From: Betaproteobacteria bacterium | GTDB taxonomy: Bacteria; Pseudomonadota; Gammaproteobacteria; Burkholderiales; WYBJ01 | Length of the DNA stretch: 64,000 nt | Reading direction: 5' to 3' | NCBI GenBank assembly: GCA_009377585.1 | Contig: WHTS01000006.1 | Coordinates: 1-64,000 of the forward strand | The notes under the pieces: model-generated | Seen by the model: only the letters and a program-made list of their open reading frames with translations | What the model was told of the DNA's origin: nothing | The model's database searches: none | Position numbers and translations under genes: made by a program | Shown here: positions 1 through 7,200 of the stretch, in pieces | Numbering within the stretch: position 1 is the stretch's first letter | Layout of the letters: each line of letters opens with the position of its first letter

Positions 1-159
1 GCTGATGACGAAGAACGCCAGGTGGTACCAGCCGACGACGGAAAGGATGCGTGTCTGAATGAGCTGCAGCATCAACCCGACGGCTGCAACGATGAAGAGC
101 CCTGCGTAGAATCCGATGCGGTGCATAGCAATTCCGGGCTTTGATTTTTCAGTCGACAT
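1..159 (-). CDS. Membrane protein, N-terminal part (SpeE-like integral membrane family)
   Basis: The reading frame opens at an ATG at 159 and runs off the left edge, giving 53 residues without a stop. A short basic N-terminus is followed by hydrophobic helices: one around LFIVAAVGLMLQ, and a second beginning near GWYHLAFFVIS. The stretch LQLIQTRILSVVGWYHLAFF resembles the start of bacterial membrane proteins that carry a spermidine-synthase-like fold within or after several membrane spans. The catalytic part lies outside the window, so the function is not shown. A later Met at about residue 12 (MHRIGF) is an alternative start. Confidence 0.5.
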   Translation of the reverse strand, partial: MSTEKSKPGIAMHRIGFYAGLFIVAAVGLMLQLIQTRILSVVGWYHLAFFVIS

Positions 160-380
160 CGTCGATTGGCTCAGGCGCAAGCCAATAGGATGATCCTCGG
201 CACACTTGGGGGATTGGCCCAATCTCGCTCGTGTATAGCCGCCGCCTTCTTCGTTCTTGAGGGAACGATCGGTTTCGCAATATCCGATCGTGCTGGAACG
301 CCCCATCGCAAAAAGAACACCCGGAGCATCCAGCCGCCCGCGGCAAAGCGCGACGAATGGATACAAATAGATCTTCGGGG

Positions 381-426
381 GCTTTTTATCCGTTCGTCGC
401 TGGTTCGAGCCCAGCACGGCCTGCCA
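381..426 (+). other. 3' end of a tRNA gene without its 5' half (attachment-site scar)
   Basis: Positions 399-403 (GCTGG) and 411-415 (CCAGC) form a perfect five-pair T-stem around the seven-base loop TTCGAGC. This is followed by a seven-base acceptor strand (ACGGCCT), a discriminator G and an encoded CCA at 424-426. No matching 5' acceptor strand (AGGCCGT) occurs in the preceding 100 bases, so only the 3' half is present. Tyrosine integrases commonly use tRNA 3' ends as attachment sites and leave such duplicated ends behind. The integrase remnant that ends 10 bases further on supports this reading. The amino-acid identity of the tRNA cannot be read without the anticodon arm. Confidence 0.65.
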
Positions 427-435
427 AACAATCAA

Positions 436-586
436 CTACTTGCCACTATTTCGCGGCCCCTTTCCCGTGGCACGTTGTGCCACATTTGTGCCACGAAGCA
501 GTTTGACGATGGACTCTGCCTATTCGGCAAACTGCGCCGGAGAGATGAGCGTACCGCCTCACCATCGCGGCGGATTCCCAAACGGT
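436..586 (-). pseudogene. Tyrosine integrase, C-terminal remnant
   Basis: The minus strand encodes WESAAMVRRYAHLS, the box around the catalytic tyrosine of phage-type tyrosine recombinases. After a frame change it continues as AQFAE, an in-frame TAG, then AESIVKLLRGTNVAQ, matching the usual C-terminal tail of these proteins. The TAG sits where the family usually has a Tyr codon. Nothing upstream of the WES box resembles the R..H..R core, so the rest of the gene is gone. The frame ends at 436, ten bases from the CCA of the tRNA fragment, which is a usual arrangement for an integrated element and its attachment site. Confidence 0.7.
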
Positions 587-657
587 TGGGCCGCGGTGGA
601 TCCGTATGCTATATGCTGGTAGATGTCGCACCAATCGAAGCAACCAGGAGAAACGAC

Positions 658-1161
658 ATGATCGCAGCTGGTCAAACCCTTCCCGCAGGCAAGCTCATGG
701 AATCGACAAGCTTTGACGAAAGCACTGGATGTCCGCTAGGACCCCAGGAGGTCGATATAACGGAAGCCAGTAAGGACAAGAAGATCGTCATCTTCGGGCT
801 TCCCGGCGCCTACACGCCGACCTGTTCGGCGAAGCACGTGCCGTCCTTCATCCAGAACGCTGAGGCCCTGAAGACCAAAGGGGTCGATGAAGTGTGGTGC
901 GTGACGACGAACGACGCCTTCGTCATGGCAGCTTGGGGCAAGCACCTGAAGGTCGACGGCAAGGTGCGCATGCTCGCCGATGGAAGCGCGAAGTACGTAA
1001 AGGAGTTGGGGCTTGACCTGGATCTCACCGGCCGAGGGATGGGCGTGCGGTCGAATCGATACGCCATGGTCGTGGATCACGGCGTCGTCAAAGGCGTCTA
1101 TGTCGAGGCCCCGGGGAAGTTCGAGGTCTCCTCGGCCGAAGCGGTCTTGAAGCATCTCTAG
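658..1161 (+). CDS. Peroxiredoxin (PRX5-like, AhpC/TSA family)
   Basis: This 167-residue thiol peroxidase reduces hydrogen and alkyl hydroperoxides in the cytoplasm, usually with glutathione, glutaredoxin or thioredoxin as electron donor. The peroxidatic cysteine is C56 in the signature GAYTPTCS. The GRGMGVRSNRYAMVVD segment and the C-terminal EVSSAEAVL helix also fit the PRX5 group, and the length is normal. The frame is open much further upstream, but the ATG at 658 is chosen because family homology begins there and AGGAG lies seven bases before it. It is monocistronic, with a strong terminator just downstream. An extra cysteine at 25 could be regulatory or resolving, which cannot be decided from sequence. 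Confidence 0.93.
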   Translation: MIAAGQTLPAGKLMESTSFDESTGCPLGPQEVDITEASKDKKIVIFGLPGAYTPTCSAKHVPSFIQNAEALKTKGVDEVWCVTTNDAFVMAAWGKHLKVDGKVRMLADGSAKYVKELGLDLDLTGRGMGVRSNRYAMVVDHGVVKGVYVEAPGKFEVSSAEAVLKHL

Positions 1162-1180
1162 ACTGTTGCTTGTTCGGAAG

Positions 1181-1206
1181 CGGCCCTGTCGGTGCAGGGC
1201 CGTTTT
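1181..1206 (+). terminator. Rho-independent terminator after the peroxiredoxin
   Basis: CGGCCCTG (1181-1188) pairs perfectly with CAGGGCCG (1195-1202) around a six-base loop and is followed directly by TTTT and a pyrimidine-rich tail. It begins 20 bases after the peroxiredoxin stop codon. Confidence 0.85.
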
Positions 1207-1547
1207 CTCTTGCAGCGCAACGCGTTTGCCCCTCTTCTGCACTTACCGGCCGCTGTCCCAGGGAACGACCGCACAACAAGTTGTGGCGCGGCCTCGGCTC
1301 GCGACCGGCATGCTTTTTCCCGACGAGTGGTTACAATGGCGAGCATGAACCCTTTGGCCTCTTCGTTGCGTCCTCCCTCGCGGCAGTAATCGCCGAACGC
1401 GTGCCGTCCGGTTCGTCGTGAGCTCACGGCGACGCGCGTCCCGCTCCAATCCTTCTCAGAACGTGGTCTGTGCGGCGCCGCTCTCGGTGGGCTGCGCAGC
1501 GCAGCTCTTGGTATCGCCCAGCAGGATCGTTCTCGAAGGAATGCGGG
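1207..1547. other. Intergenic stretch without recognisable gene
   Basis: No protein resemblance was found in any frame. A TACAAT hexamer near 1326 could be a -10 box for the downstream binding-protein gene, but no convincing -35 accompanies it. Confidence 0.4.
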
Positions 1548-2486
1548 TTGAATCACGAATTGCGCTGCCTGCGCATCGCAAGCTGCATGGCGCCGAACGC
1601 AGACCGGATGTGCCGGGCGATCGTCGCTCTGCTCGGGCGGGAGCTGGCTATCCCCGTGCACTGGATCGACGACGTGCCTTGGCACGAGCGAGAAGGGATG
1701 CTCGACCGTGGCGAGATCGATCTGTGCTGGATCTGCGGATTGCCTTATGTAGACAAGGCAGACCGAGGTGCAGCCATCGCCGCATGTGTTGCGCCGGTCA
1801 TGCATCATCCCCGACATGGCGGCACGGCTGTCTATTTCTCCGATGTGGTGGTCCGCGCCGACAGCCATGTTCGCACCTTCGCCGATCTGCGGGGCAAGTC
1901 ATGGGCCTACAACGAGCCGCGATCGCACTCCGGCTTCAACCTGGTGCGCTATCACCTCGCGTCGCAAGGGCTGCGGTGGAACTTCTTCGGCGAGGTCGTC
2001 GAGGCCGGTTCGCATCAGGCCGCGCTGGAAATGATCCTTGCAGGAGCCACAGCTGGAGCGGCGATCGATAGCAGCGTGTTGGAGGCGGAAGTTCGAGCTC
2101 GTACGCGTATGACGGACGAGATTCGGGTCGTGCACACCTTGGGTCCCAGTCCGTCTCCACCCTGGGTCGTGTCGACGCAGATGCCCGCACGCTGGCGGGC
2201 TCGCGTGACGGATTGCCTCGCGAGCTTGCACTGCTCGCTTGAAGGGAAATCGATTCTGAATAGCTGGGGCATCGCCCGACTGCAACCCGTGGACGACGCC
2301 TGCTACGAGCCGATTCGCCACATGGCGCGAATCGCGCTCGGAATCGACGCTGCCGAGCGGGCGCGGGGTTGCCGTGATCGTTCCGGTTCGGGTGATGATG
2401 ATCGTTTTCCTGGTCGCGATGAGTACCGAAGACCAGAGTCTTCCGAGGCGACACGGTTTCGCACCTCGTTGAGGAGAAATGCATGA
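1548..2486 (+). CDS. PhnD/SsuA-type solute-binding protein
   Basis: The 312-residue product has the fold signature of phosphate/phosphonate-type periplasmic binding proteins. The pattern begins with a substrate list (ASCMAPNAD), continues with the LDRGEIDLCWICGLPYV block, then DLRGKSWAYNEPRSHSGFN (the PhnD 'cap' motif) and AGSHQAALEMILAGATAGAAIDSSVL. The TTG at 1548 is preferred as start because AAGGA lies seven bases upstream and homology begins there; the frame is open back to 1470. No signal peptide is visible, so it may be cytoplasmic or use another start. The C-terminal 45 residues are basic and low in complexity. It overlaps the mop gene by four bases (ATGA), which suggests a shared transcript and possibly an oxyanion ligand. 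Confidence 0.75.
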   Translation: MNHELRCLRIASCMAPNADRMCRAIVALLGRELAIPVHWIDDVPWHEREGMLDRGEIDLCWICGLPYVDKADRGAAIAACVAPVMHHPRHGGTAVYFSDVVVRADSHVRTFADLRGKSWAYNEPRSHSGFNLVRYHLASQGLRWNFFGEVVEAGSHQAALEMILAGATAGAAIDSSVLEAEVRARTRMTDEIRVVHTLGPSPSPPWVVSTQMPARWRARVTDCLASLHCSLEGKSILNSWGIARLQPVDDACYEPIRHMARIALGIDAAERARGCRDRSGSGDDDRFPGRDEYRRPESSEATRFRTSLRRNA

Positions 2487-2692
2487 AGCTCAGTGCGCGC
2501 AATATGCTCAAGGGATGCGTCGTGGGTATCATCAAGGGCGCGACGACGGCGCATGTCAAGATCGAGATCGTGGGTGGAACCGTAGTGACCGCGGCCATCA
2601 CCAACGAGGCGGTCGACGAGCTGAAGCTCAAGACGGGCGACACCGCCTATGCGGTCATCAAGGCTTCCGATGTGATGGTCGCCACGGATTGA
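2483..2692 (+). CDS. mop: Molybdopterin/molybdate-binding protein (Mop, single TOBE domain)
   Basis: This 69-residue protein is one complete Mop/TOBE domain: MKLSARNMLKGCVVGIIKGATTAHVKIE, then GGTVVTAAITNEAV and LKLKTGDTAYAVIKASDVMV. Mop proteins assemble into hexamers that store or buffer molybdate or tungstate in the cytoplasm. GAGGAGA precedes the ATG, and the start overlaps the stop of the PhnD-like gene. Together with the ModE-like regulator 280 bases away and the formate-dehydrogenase scrap beyond it, this points to molybdenum homeostasis as the old theme of the locus. Confidence 0.9.
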   Translation: MKLSARNMLKGCVVGIIKGATTAHVKIEIVGGTVVTAAITNEAVDELKLKTGDTAYAVIKASDVMVATD

Positions 2693-2966
2693 GCTCCAGC
2701 GCGATTAACGCCGGGCGCCGACGCTTCGCCGCAGCCGCTCTCGCAGCGGCATCGACTTCAAGGCCGCTGGCTGGGTCCATGCGCAGGCGCAATCGACGCG
2801 CCTCATCATCGACGGCGCAGCAGGACGCAGGGTCGCAGTCCCCGCGCGTGTCGAACGCCTCTACGCCGCCGGGCCACCGGCAATCAGCGCCATTTTCCTA
2901 TATGCCGATCCCAAGCCTGCGATCACTCGCCAGACGGCCACCGGCGTTGCGACGGCATTGCCATGA
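2689..2966 (+). pseudogene. Iron/cobalamin-type periplasmic binding protein, N-terminal remnant
   Basis: One frame gives an arginine-rich, twin-arginine-like signal (NAGRRRFAAAALAAAS). After a frame change around 2750 the next frame gives STRLIIDGAAGRRVAVPARV followed by ERLYAAGPPAISAIFLY. This is the standard beginning of siderophore/heme/cobalamin ABC-transporter binding proteins ('D.AGR.V.VPARVERVYAAGPPA'). Homology stops about 15 residues later at a TGA (2964-2966), three bases before the end of the opposing regulator gene. The fragment is both frameshifted and 3'-truncated, so it cannot make a working receptor. Confidence 0.55.
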
Positions 2967-2968
2967 CG

Positions 2969-4042
2969 TCAACCGGGAACGATGTCCTTCACCTCGCTGA
3001 TGGTCCCGGGAGCGTCGAGCGCATATCCCGGAACGGGCCCCACCATCTCCAGGAACTCCGGGCCCTTGAGTAGCGCAATCAGTTCTTGAATTGCACCTCG
3101 ATGCAAGGACGAGTTTTTGCATGCCAGCATGTAACGTTCCTTCGCCATAGGAAGAAATTCGAGTTTGAATTGCCGCGCTGCTGGTTCGACACCGAAGGCC
3201 ACGTCCGCCATGCCGCTCGCAACGAATGCCGCTACCGCAGCGTGCGTAAATTCGCCTCCGCCCGCGTACCCCGTGATCTTCGTTGGATCGATCGAGAGCG
3301 AACGAAGCAGTCCGTCGAGCAGAATTCGCGTCCCCGACCCTCGCTGGCGATTGACGAATCGTACGCCGGGCCGGGAAAGATCCTTCAGGCTGCGGATCTT
3401 TTTCGGATTGCCGGGAGCGACGATGAGGCCCTGCGTTCGGATCACCAGTCGAATGATCTTCTCCTGGCGAGGCTTGAGCCATTTGGCATAGTGCCCCCAC
3501 AGCCCTCGGCCGATCTCCCCCAGCGGGACGTGAAACCCGGCGAGGTCGCAACTGGAGCGGCACAGGGAAGCGAGTGCGTCGACACTGCCCATGTACTGCA
3601 GGTCGACGTCCGAATGGCCGTGATTCGTCATCAACTGTGGCAGCTTCTCCACCGCATAGCCGTGGCTCGCATGGATGCGGATCACGGCCTGCATCGCCTT
3701 GCGCGCCTTGCCGATCTCGAGATTCAGCTCGGAAGCAACGTTGTCGAGATGGGGGAAGAGGCTCGCATCGCTGCGCTGTTCCGCCCACAATAGTTTCTCT
3801 CCCAGCGTAGTCAGGGTGGCACCCTTGCCGCGTTCCATGCGCACGAGGGGACTGCCGAAAGACTCTTCCAATCGCTTCAGCAGGTCCCAGGCGTATCGAT
3901 AGGACACCCTGGTGTCCATCACGGCCTGCTTCAGGACGCCGGTCTCGCGAATGGCTCGCAGCAAGCGGAACAGCCGAGGGTCGATTTGCTCGCCGCTATC
4001 GGTCTCGAAGCGCCAGGCGGGATGGATGGCGATCTTGCTCAT
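2969..4042 (-). CDS. ModE-like HTH regulator with C-terminal molybdate-type ligand domain
   Basis: This 357-residue one-component regulator has an N-terminal ModE-like winged helix (about 20-100; LLRAIRETGVLKQAVMDTRVSYRYAWDLLKRLEESFGSPLV in shorter blocks) and a C-terminal periplasmic-binding-protein-like domain (about 120-345). The second domain contains VRFVNRQRGSGTRILLDGLL and AVAAFVASGMADVAFGVEPAA, which form the oxyanion-sensing fold found in molybdate/tungstate-responsive regulators. Such regulators often sit divergent to formate dehydrogenase genes. Here the divergent neighbour is a fdsG remnant. The ATG at 4042 lies inside one of two operator-like repeats, which suggests autoregulation. 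The protein itself looks intact. Confidence 0.85.
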   Translation of the reverse strand: MSKIAIHPAWRFETDSGEQIDPRLFRLLRAIRETGVLKQAVMDTRVSYRYAWDLLKRLEESFGSPLVRMERGKGATLTTLGEKLLWAEQRSDASLFPHLDNVASELNLEIGKARKAMQAVIRIHASHGYAVEKLPQLMTNHGHSDVDLQYMGSVDALASLCRSSCDLAGFHVPLGEIGRGLWGHYAKWLKPRQEKIIRLVIRTQGLIVAPGNPKKIRSLKDLSRPGVRFVNRQRGSGTRILLDGLLRSLSIDPTKITGYAGGGEFTHAAVAAFVASGMADVAFGVEPAARQFKLEFLPMAKERYMLACKNSSLHRGAIQELIALLKGPEFLEMVGPVPGYALDAPGTISEVKDIVPG

Positions 4043-4061
4043 ATGCGCGAATGTGCATGTG
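4040..4061. promoter_or_regulatory. Operator-like repeat, copy 1 (over the regulator start)
   Basis: The site reads CATATGC, six bases, then GTGCATGTG. Its left end contains the start codon of the ModE-like regulator. It matches the site at 4140-4161 at 17 of 22 positions in the same orientation and spacing, exactly 100 bases away. Binding here would block the regulator's own translation start region or transcription. Confidence 0.55.
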
Positions 4062-4139
4062 TCCAGCGATCAGCGCCAATGTTACCGTTTTCTCCACCTT
4101 CCATGCGGCAAACCGTCAGTAGACACGACAATCAACTGT

Positions 4140-4161
4140 CATATGCATGTACGTGCATATG
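4140..4161. promoter_or_regulatory. Operator-like near-perfect palindrome, copy 2
   Basis: The site reads CATATGC, ATGTAC, GTGCATATG and is a dyad with a single mismatched pair over 22 bases (CATATGCA facing TGCATATG). It lies in the divergent promoter region, about 20 bases before the truncated fdsG-like frame. It is a good candidate binding site for the ModE-like regulator encoded next to it. Confidence 0.6.
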
Positions 4162-4180
4162 GTAACCGGCTGCAAGCGGA

Positions 4181-4303
4181 TTGGAAATGGAGCTGAACTT
4201 GTCGCGTGCCGAGGTGCACGGTGTCGTCACCTTCTATCACCACTTCCGTTCCAAAGCGCCGGGCAGACATGTGATTCGCATCTGTCATGCCGAGGCCTGC
4301 CAG
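4181..4303 (+). pseudogene. NAD-dependent formate dehydrogenase gamma subunit (FdsG/NuoE-like) fragment
   Basis: About 40 residues match the middle of FdsG/NuoE 24-kDa subunits: [19 protein letters not shown], then [16 protein letters not shown] with the first two cysteines of the [2Fe-2S] site. The family normally has 60-70 residues before this block and about 70 after it with two further cysteines, all absent here. The same frame stays open and runs into the following DUF2231 gene, but the linker (about 4304-4486) has no family resemblance. Together with the divergent ModE-like regulator this is the stump of an fds operon. Confidence 0.75.
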
Positions 4304-4486
4304 GGATTGACGATTTTCGCCCGACCGGGCATCTTGGGTGCGTCAGGGCGGCGGCTGGCCACCCGACCGCAGGAAGGCAACTCGTCCCGTCCAGGGCCGG
4401 CGCATCGCGCAATGAGCCTTCAAGTAGTGCGGCCGGGTCGAGGAACGGGAAAAGATTCTGTGGTCACTATTCTCGGACGAGTTGAT

Positions 4487-4891
4487 ATGAGGCCGATCCA
4501 CCCGCTTCACGCGATCCTGCTCGCATTTCCATTTCCGCTGTTCCTGGGCGCACTGCTCAGCGATTTCGCTTACTGGTCGAGCTTCCATGTGCAGTGGATC
4601 AACTTCTCGGCGTGGCTGATCGCCGGCGCCTTGCTTGTCGGCGCCTTCGCCTTGCTTTGGGCGCTGATCGAAATACTTCGCAGCGCAACGGCTCGGACCG
4701 GGCGGCCGGTTACCTATCTTGTCGCGCTGCTCGTCATGTGGGTGCTCGGCTTCGTCAACGCCCTCGTCCATGCGAAGGATGCCTGGGCTACGATGCCGGA
4801 AGGCCTCTATCTGTCGATCATCGTGACGCTCCTTGCGCTCGCTGCAGCCTGGATCGGCTATTCCGGATTGCCTGCCAGGGAGATGAGATGA
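4487..4891 (+). CDS. DUF2231 membrane protein
   Basis: This 134-residue integral membrane protein starts with the characteristic [18 protein letters not shown] of DUF2231 and has about four predicted membrane helices (roughly 10-30, 42-62, 80-97 and 110-128). The ATG at 4487 is chosen because homology begins there; the frame is open further upstream only because it continues the fdsG scrap. Its stop overlaps the start of the next gene (ATGA), so the two are translationally coupled. In related genomes DUF2231 proteins accompany PQQ-type dehydrogenases and cytochromes, suggesting a membrane partner in electron transfer. This is inference. Confidence 0.82.
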   Translation: MRPIHPLHAILLAFPFPLFLGALLSDFAYWSSFHVQWINFSAWLIAGALLVGAFALLWALIEILRSATARTGRPVTYLVALLVMWVLGFVNALVHAKDAWATMPEGLYLSIIVTLLALAAAWIGYSGLPAREMR

Positions 4892-6222
4892 TGCGTTCGT
4901 CCCTTCTGCTGGGCGGCATCATGGTGCTGGCACTGGCTGGATGCGGCAGCGATCCAGAGCCGCCGCAATTTGGCGCCAATCCGGCGCTGCCCGAACCGAA
5001 GCGCGGCCTGTTGCCCAGCATGGTGATCTCGAGGCCGGCGGGTTGGGGCGACGATCGGCCGACCGTGCCGCAGGGATACACGATCCAAGCCATCGCCACC
5101 GATCTCAAGATTCCGCGTCAGACTCTGGTTCTTCCGAATGGCGACATTCTGGTAGCCGAGGGGTCGGGCGGCGGCGCCCCTGTGTTGCGCCCCAAGGACT
5201 TCATCGCGAACTTCATCAAGAAGCAGGGCAAGGGCTCCGTGAAGGGCGGCAATCGGCTGACGTTGCTGCGCGACGCCGACGGCGACGGCGCCTACGAGGC
5301 GCGGAGTATCTTCGCCGACAACCTCAACGCGCCCTATGGTCTCGCCCTGATCAACGGCTTCCTGTACGTCGCCAACCAGGATTCGCTGGTGCGCTTCGAC
5401 TATCGCGACGGCCAAACCAAGGCGAGCGGACCGCCGACAAAAGTGACGGACCTGCCGTCGGCGATCAACCATCACTGGACCAAGGCGCTGACCGCCAGTC
5501 CCGAGGGCCGCTTTCTCTATATCGGCATCGGATCGAACAGCAACATCACCGAGCGTGGGATGGATGCCGAGGTCGACCGCGCAATGGTTTGGCAGATCGA
5601 CGCGCAAACAGGCGCGCACAAGCCCTATGCAACCGGCCTTCGCAACCCCACTGCGCTCGTCATCCAGCCGGGGACAGGCCAGCTCTGGTCGGTAGTGAAC
5701 GAGCGCGACGAGATCGGACCCAACCTTGTCCCCGACTACCTGACCTCGGTACGCGAGGGCGGTTTCTACGGCTGGCCGTACAGCTATTGGGGTCAGACCG
5801 TCGATCCACGCGCTCAGCCGCAGGATCCGCAGAAGGTCGCCTCGGCGATCCGTCCGGACTACAGCCTGGGATCGCATGTCGCGGCGCTTGGCTTGGCATT
5901 CTCCAATCCGGCAATGGGCGCGCGCTTCGCCGAGGGAGTGTTCGTCGGCCAACATGGCAGCTGGAACCGCAGCGTGCCGGTCGGCTACAAGGTCGTCTTC
6001 GTGCCGTTCCGTGATGGCCGGCCCGCCGGCGACCCGGTTGATTTCGTCACCGGCTTCCTGGGCAGCGACGGCAAGGCTCGCGGGCGGCCGGTGGGAGTGA
6101 CGGTGGACCCGCGCGGCGCTCTGATCGTCGCCGATGACTTGTCGAACACGATCTGGAGAATTACGCCGAACCGGTCCCAACCGGGTCCAGCCAAGGTATC
6201 CGACTCAAATCAGTCTCCATGA
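4888..6222 (+). CDS. Sorbosone-dehydrogenase-like PQQ sugar dehydrogenase (lipoprotein)
   Basis: The 444-residue product has a lipoprotein signal peptide ([13 protein letters not shown], lipobox LAGC). A six-bladed beta-propeller of the soluble glucose/L-sorbosone dehydrogenase family follows. Family marks include [70 protein letters not shown] and GQHGSWNRS followed by GYKVVFVPF. It would oxidise an aldose or polyol in the periplasm with PQQ, anchored to a membrane. The start codon overlaps the DUF2231 stop, and either of two adjacent ATGs could be used. No cytochrome c or PQQ synthesis gene is in the window, so PQQ would come from elsewhere. The true substrate is unknown. Confidence 0.85.
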   Translation: MMRSSLLLGGIMVLALAGCGSDPEPPQFGANPALPEPKRGLLPSMVISRPAGWGDDRPTVPQGYTIQAIATDLKIPRQTLVLPNGDILVAEGSGGGAPVLRPKDFIANFIKKQGKGSVKGGNRLTLLRDADGDGAYEARSIFADNLNAPYGLALINGFLYVANQDSLVRFDYRDGQTKASGPPTKVTDLPSAINHHWTKALTASPEGRFLYIGIGSNSNITERGMDAEVDRAMVWQIDAQTGAHKPYATGLRNPTALVIQPGTGQLWSVVNERDEIGPNLVPDYLTSVREGGFYGWPYSYWGQTVDPRAQPQDPQKVASAIRPDYSLGSHVAALGLAFSNPAMGARFAEGVFVGQHGSWNRSVPVGYKVVFVPFRDGRPAGDPVDFVTGFLGSDGKARGRPVGVTVDPRGALIVADDLSNTIWRITPNRSQPGPAKVSDSNQSP

Positions 6223-6362
6223 ATGGACTGACGTCGCGCGGCAGTCACCCATTCGCCGTGGCCATCGTATCCCTCGGCTGATCGCGCGAGATCCCCACCG
6301 AAACTCGATATCGCGCGTGCCACTTTTGTGCCAATGCTGAACGGTGGTGAGCTTGGCCGTTT

Positions 6363-6920
6363 TCACAGCGGCAGCAGCGGCTCCTTCCGATCCGTCGGCA
6401 GGTCGCCGTCGAAGGAATTCACGAGCAGCGCGAGCGAAGCGTAATTCCCAAGGAAGAGTGCGATTTCGATCGCGCCGCGCTGCCCGAGTTTTTCCATCGC
6501 GAGCTGGAATGTGCCGCGGCTGACGCGATGTGTGCGGAAGAACTCCTGGCCGAAACGCACTACCGCTGTTTCGTCGTCGGGCAGCCTCGGCAATTCCTTG
6601 CGTTCCCTCAGCGCATCCACCAGCGCGTCGCTCACGCCGGCTGCGCGGGCCGATGCCGCATGCGCGTTCCAGATGTACTGACAATCGAGCTCGCGCGCGG
6701 TCACCAGCATCGCCAGTTCCTGGAGCTTCTTCGGAAGCGACGACTCGCTGCGGAGGAACCTGTTGAAGCCCATCAGCCGCTGGTGCGCGTGCGGCAGATG
6801 AAGCACCACCGAACCGGGACCGAAGCGCGGGACCGATCCCGCGGTTTTGACGATCTCATCGAAGGCCTCACGCTGGTTCTCGGGAGCGCTCTCGCGGCTT
6901 GCCAGGGGAAGTCGTGCCAT
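6363..6920 (-). CDS. Carboxymuconolactone decarboxylase family protein
   Basis: This 185-residue all-helical protein belongs to the CMD/AhpD-like family. The segment ELAMLVTARELDCQYIWNAHAASARAAGVSDALVDALRE corresponds to the family's E-x-x-x-L and C-x-x-x-W/H-x-x-x-A region. The usual second cysteine of the redox-active CxxC is replaced (CQYIWNAH), so AhpD-like disulfide chemistry is unlikely and a decarboxylase/lactonase-like or unknown role is more plausible. The gene stands alone, convergent with the sugar dehydrogenase. Confidence 0.85.
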   Translation of the reverse strand: MARLPLASRESAPENQREAFDEIVKTAGSVPRFGPGSVVLHLPHAHQRLMGFNRFLRSESSLPKKLQELAMLVTARELDCQYIWNAHAASARAAGVSDALVDALRERKELPRLPDDETAVVRFGQEFFRTHRVSRGTFQLAMEKLGQRGAIEIALFLGNYASLALLVNSFDGDLPTDRKEPLLPL

Positions 6921-7200
6921 CGCCGTCTCCGGTTATCGCAAAAAGTGGGGCTTGCCATCAGTCCTTATTCGGCGTCGAATAAGCCCGGCGCATAGAGTAT
7001 TACATCCGCCGCTGCTCGGCATCTACGCCGGAGCGACGGTGGATCGACAAAGCACACGAAATCCAGCGTTCTGAGACAAGGAGATTCTGGACGATCAGTA
7101 CCCGGCAATATCTATCGAAGTTCACGCGAGACAACGGCAAGCCGTGGGTTTCAGTCAGGGCCGAGCCGGTTCATAACTTGCACATGGAAAGGGGACGACG

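Noticed and set aside
477-493. GTGCCACATTTGTGCCA as a pair of integrase arm-binding sites
   Set aside because: These bases are better explained as codons for the GTNVAQ tail of the integrase remnant on the minus strand.
4304-4486. Fusion protein of FdsG and DUF2231 in one open frame
   Set aside because: The linker is unrelated to either family, and the DUF2231 part has its own start with the complete domain. The shared frame is a result of the deletion.
4858-6180. Long minus-strand frame opposite the sugar dehydrogenase
   Set aside because: It lacks family resemblance or a ribosome-binding site, whereas the plus strand encodes a convincing lipoprotein enzyme.
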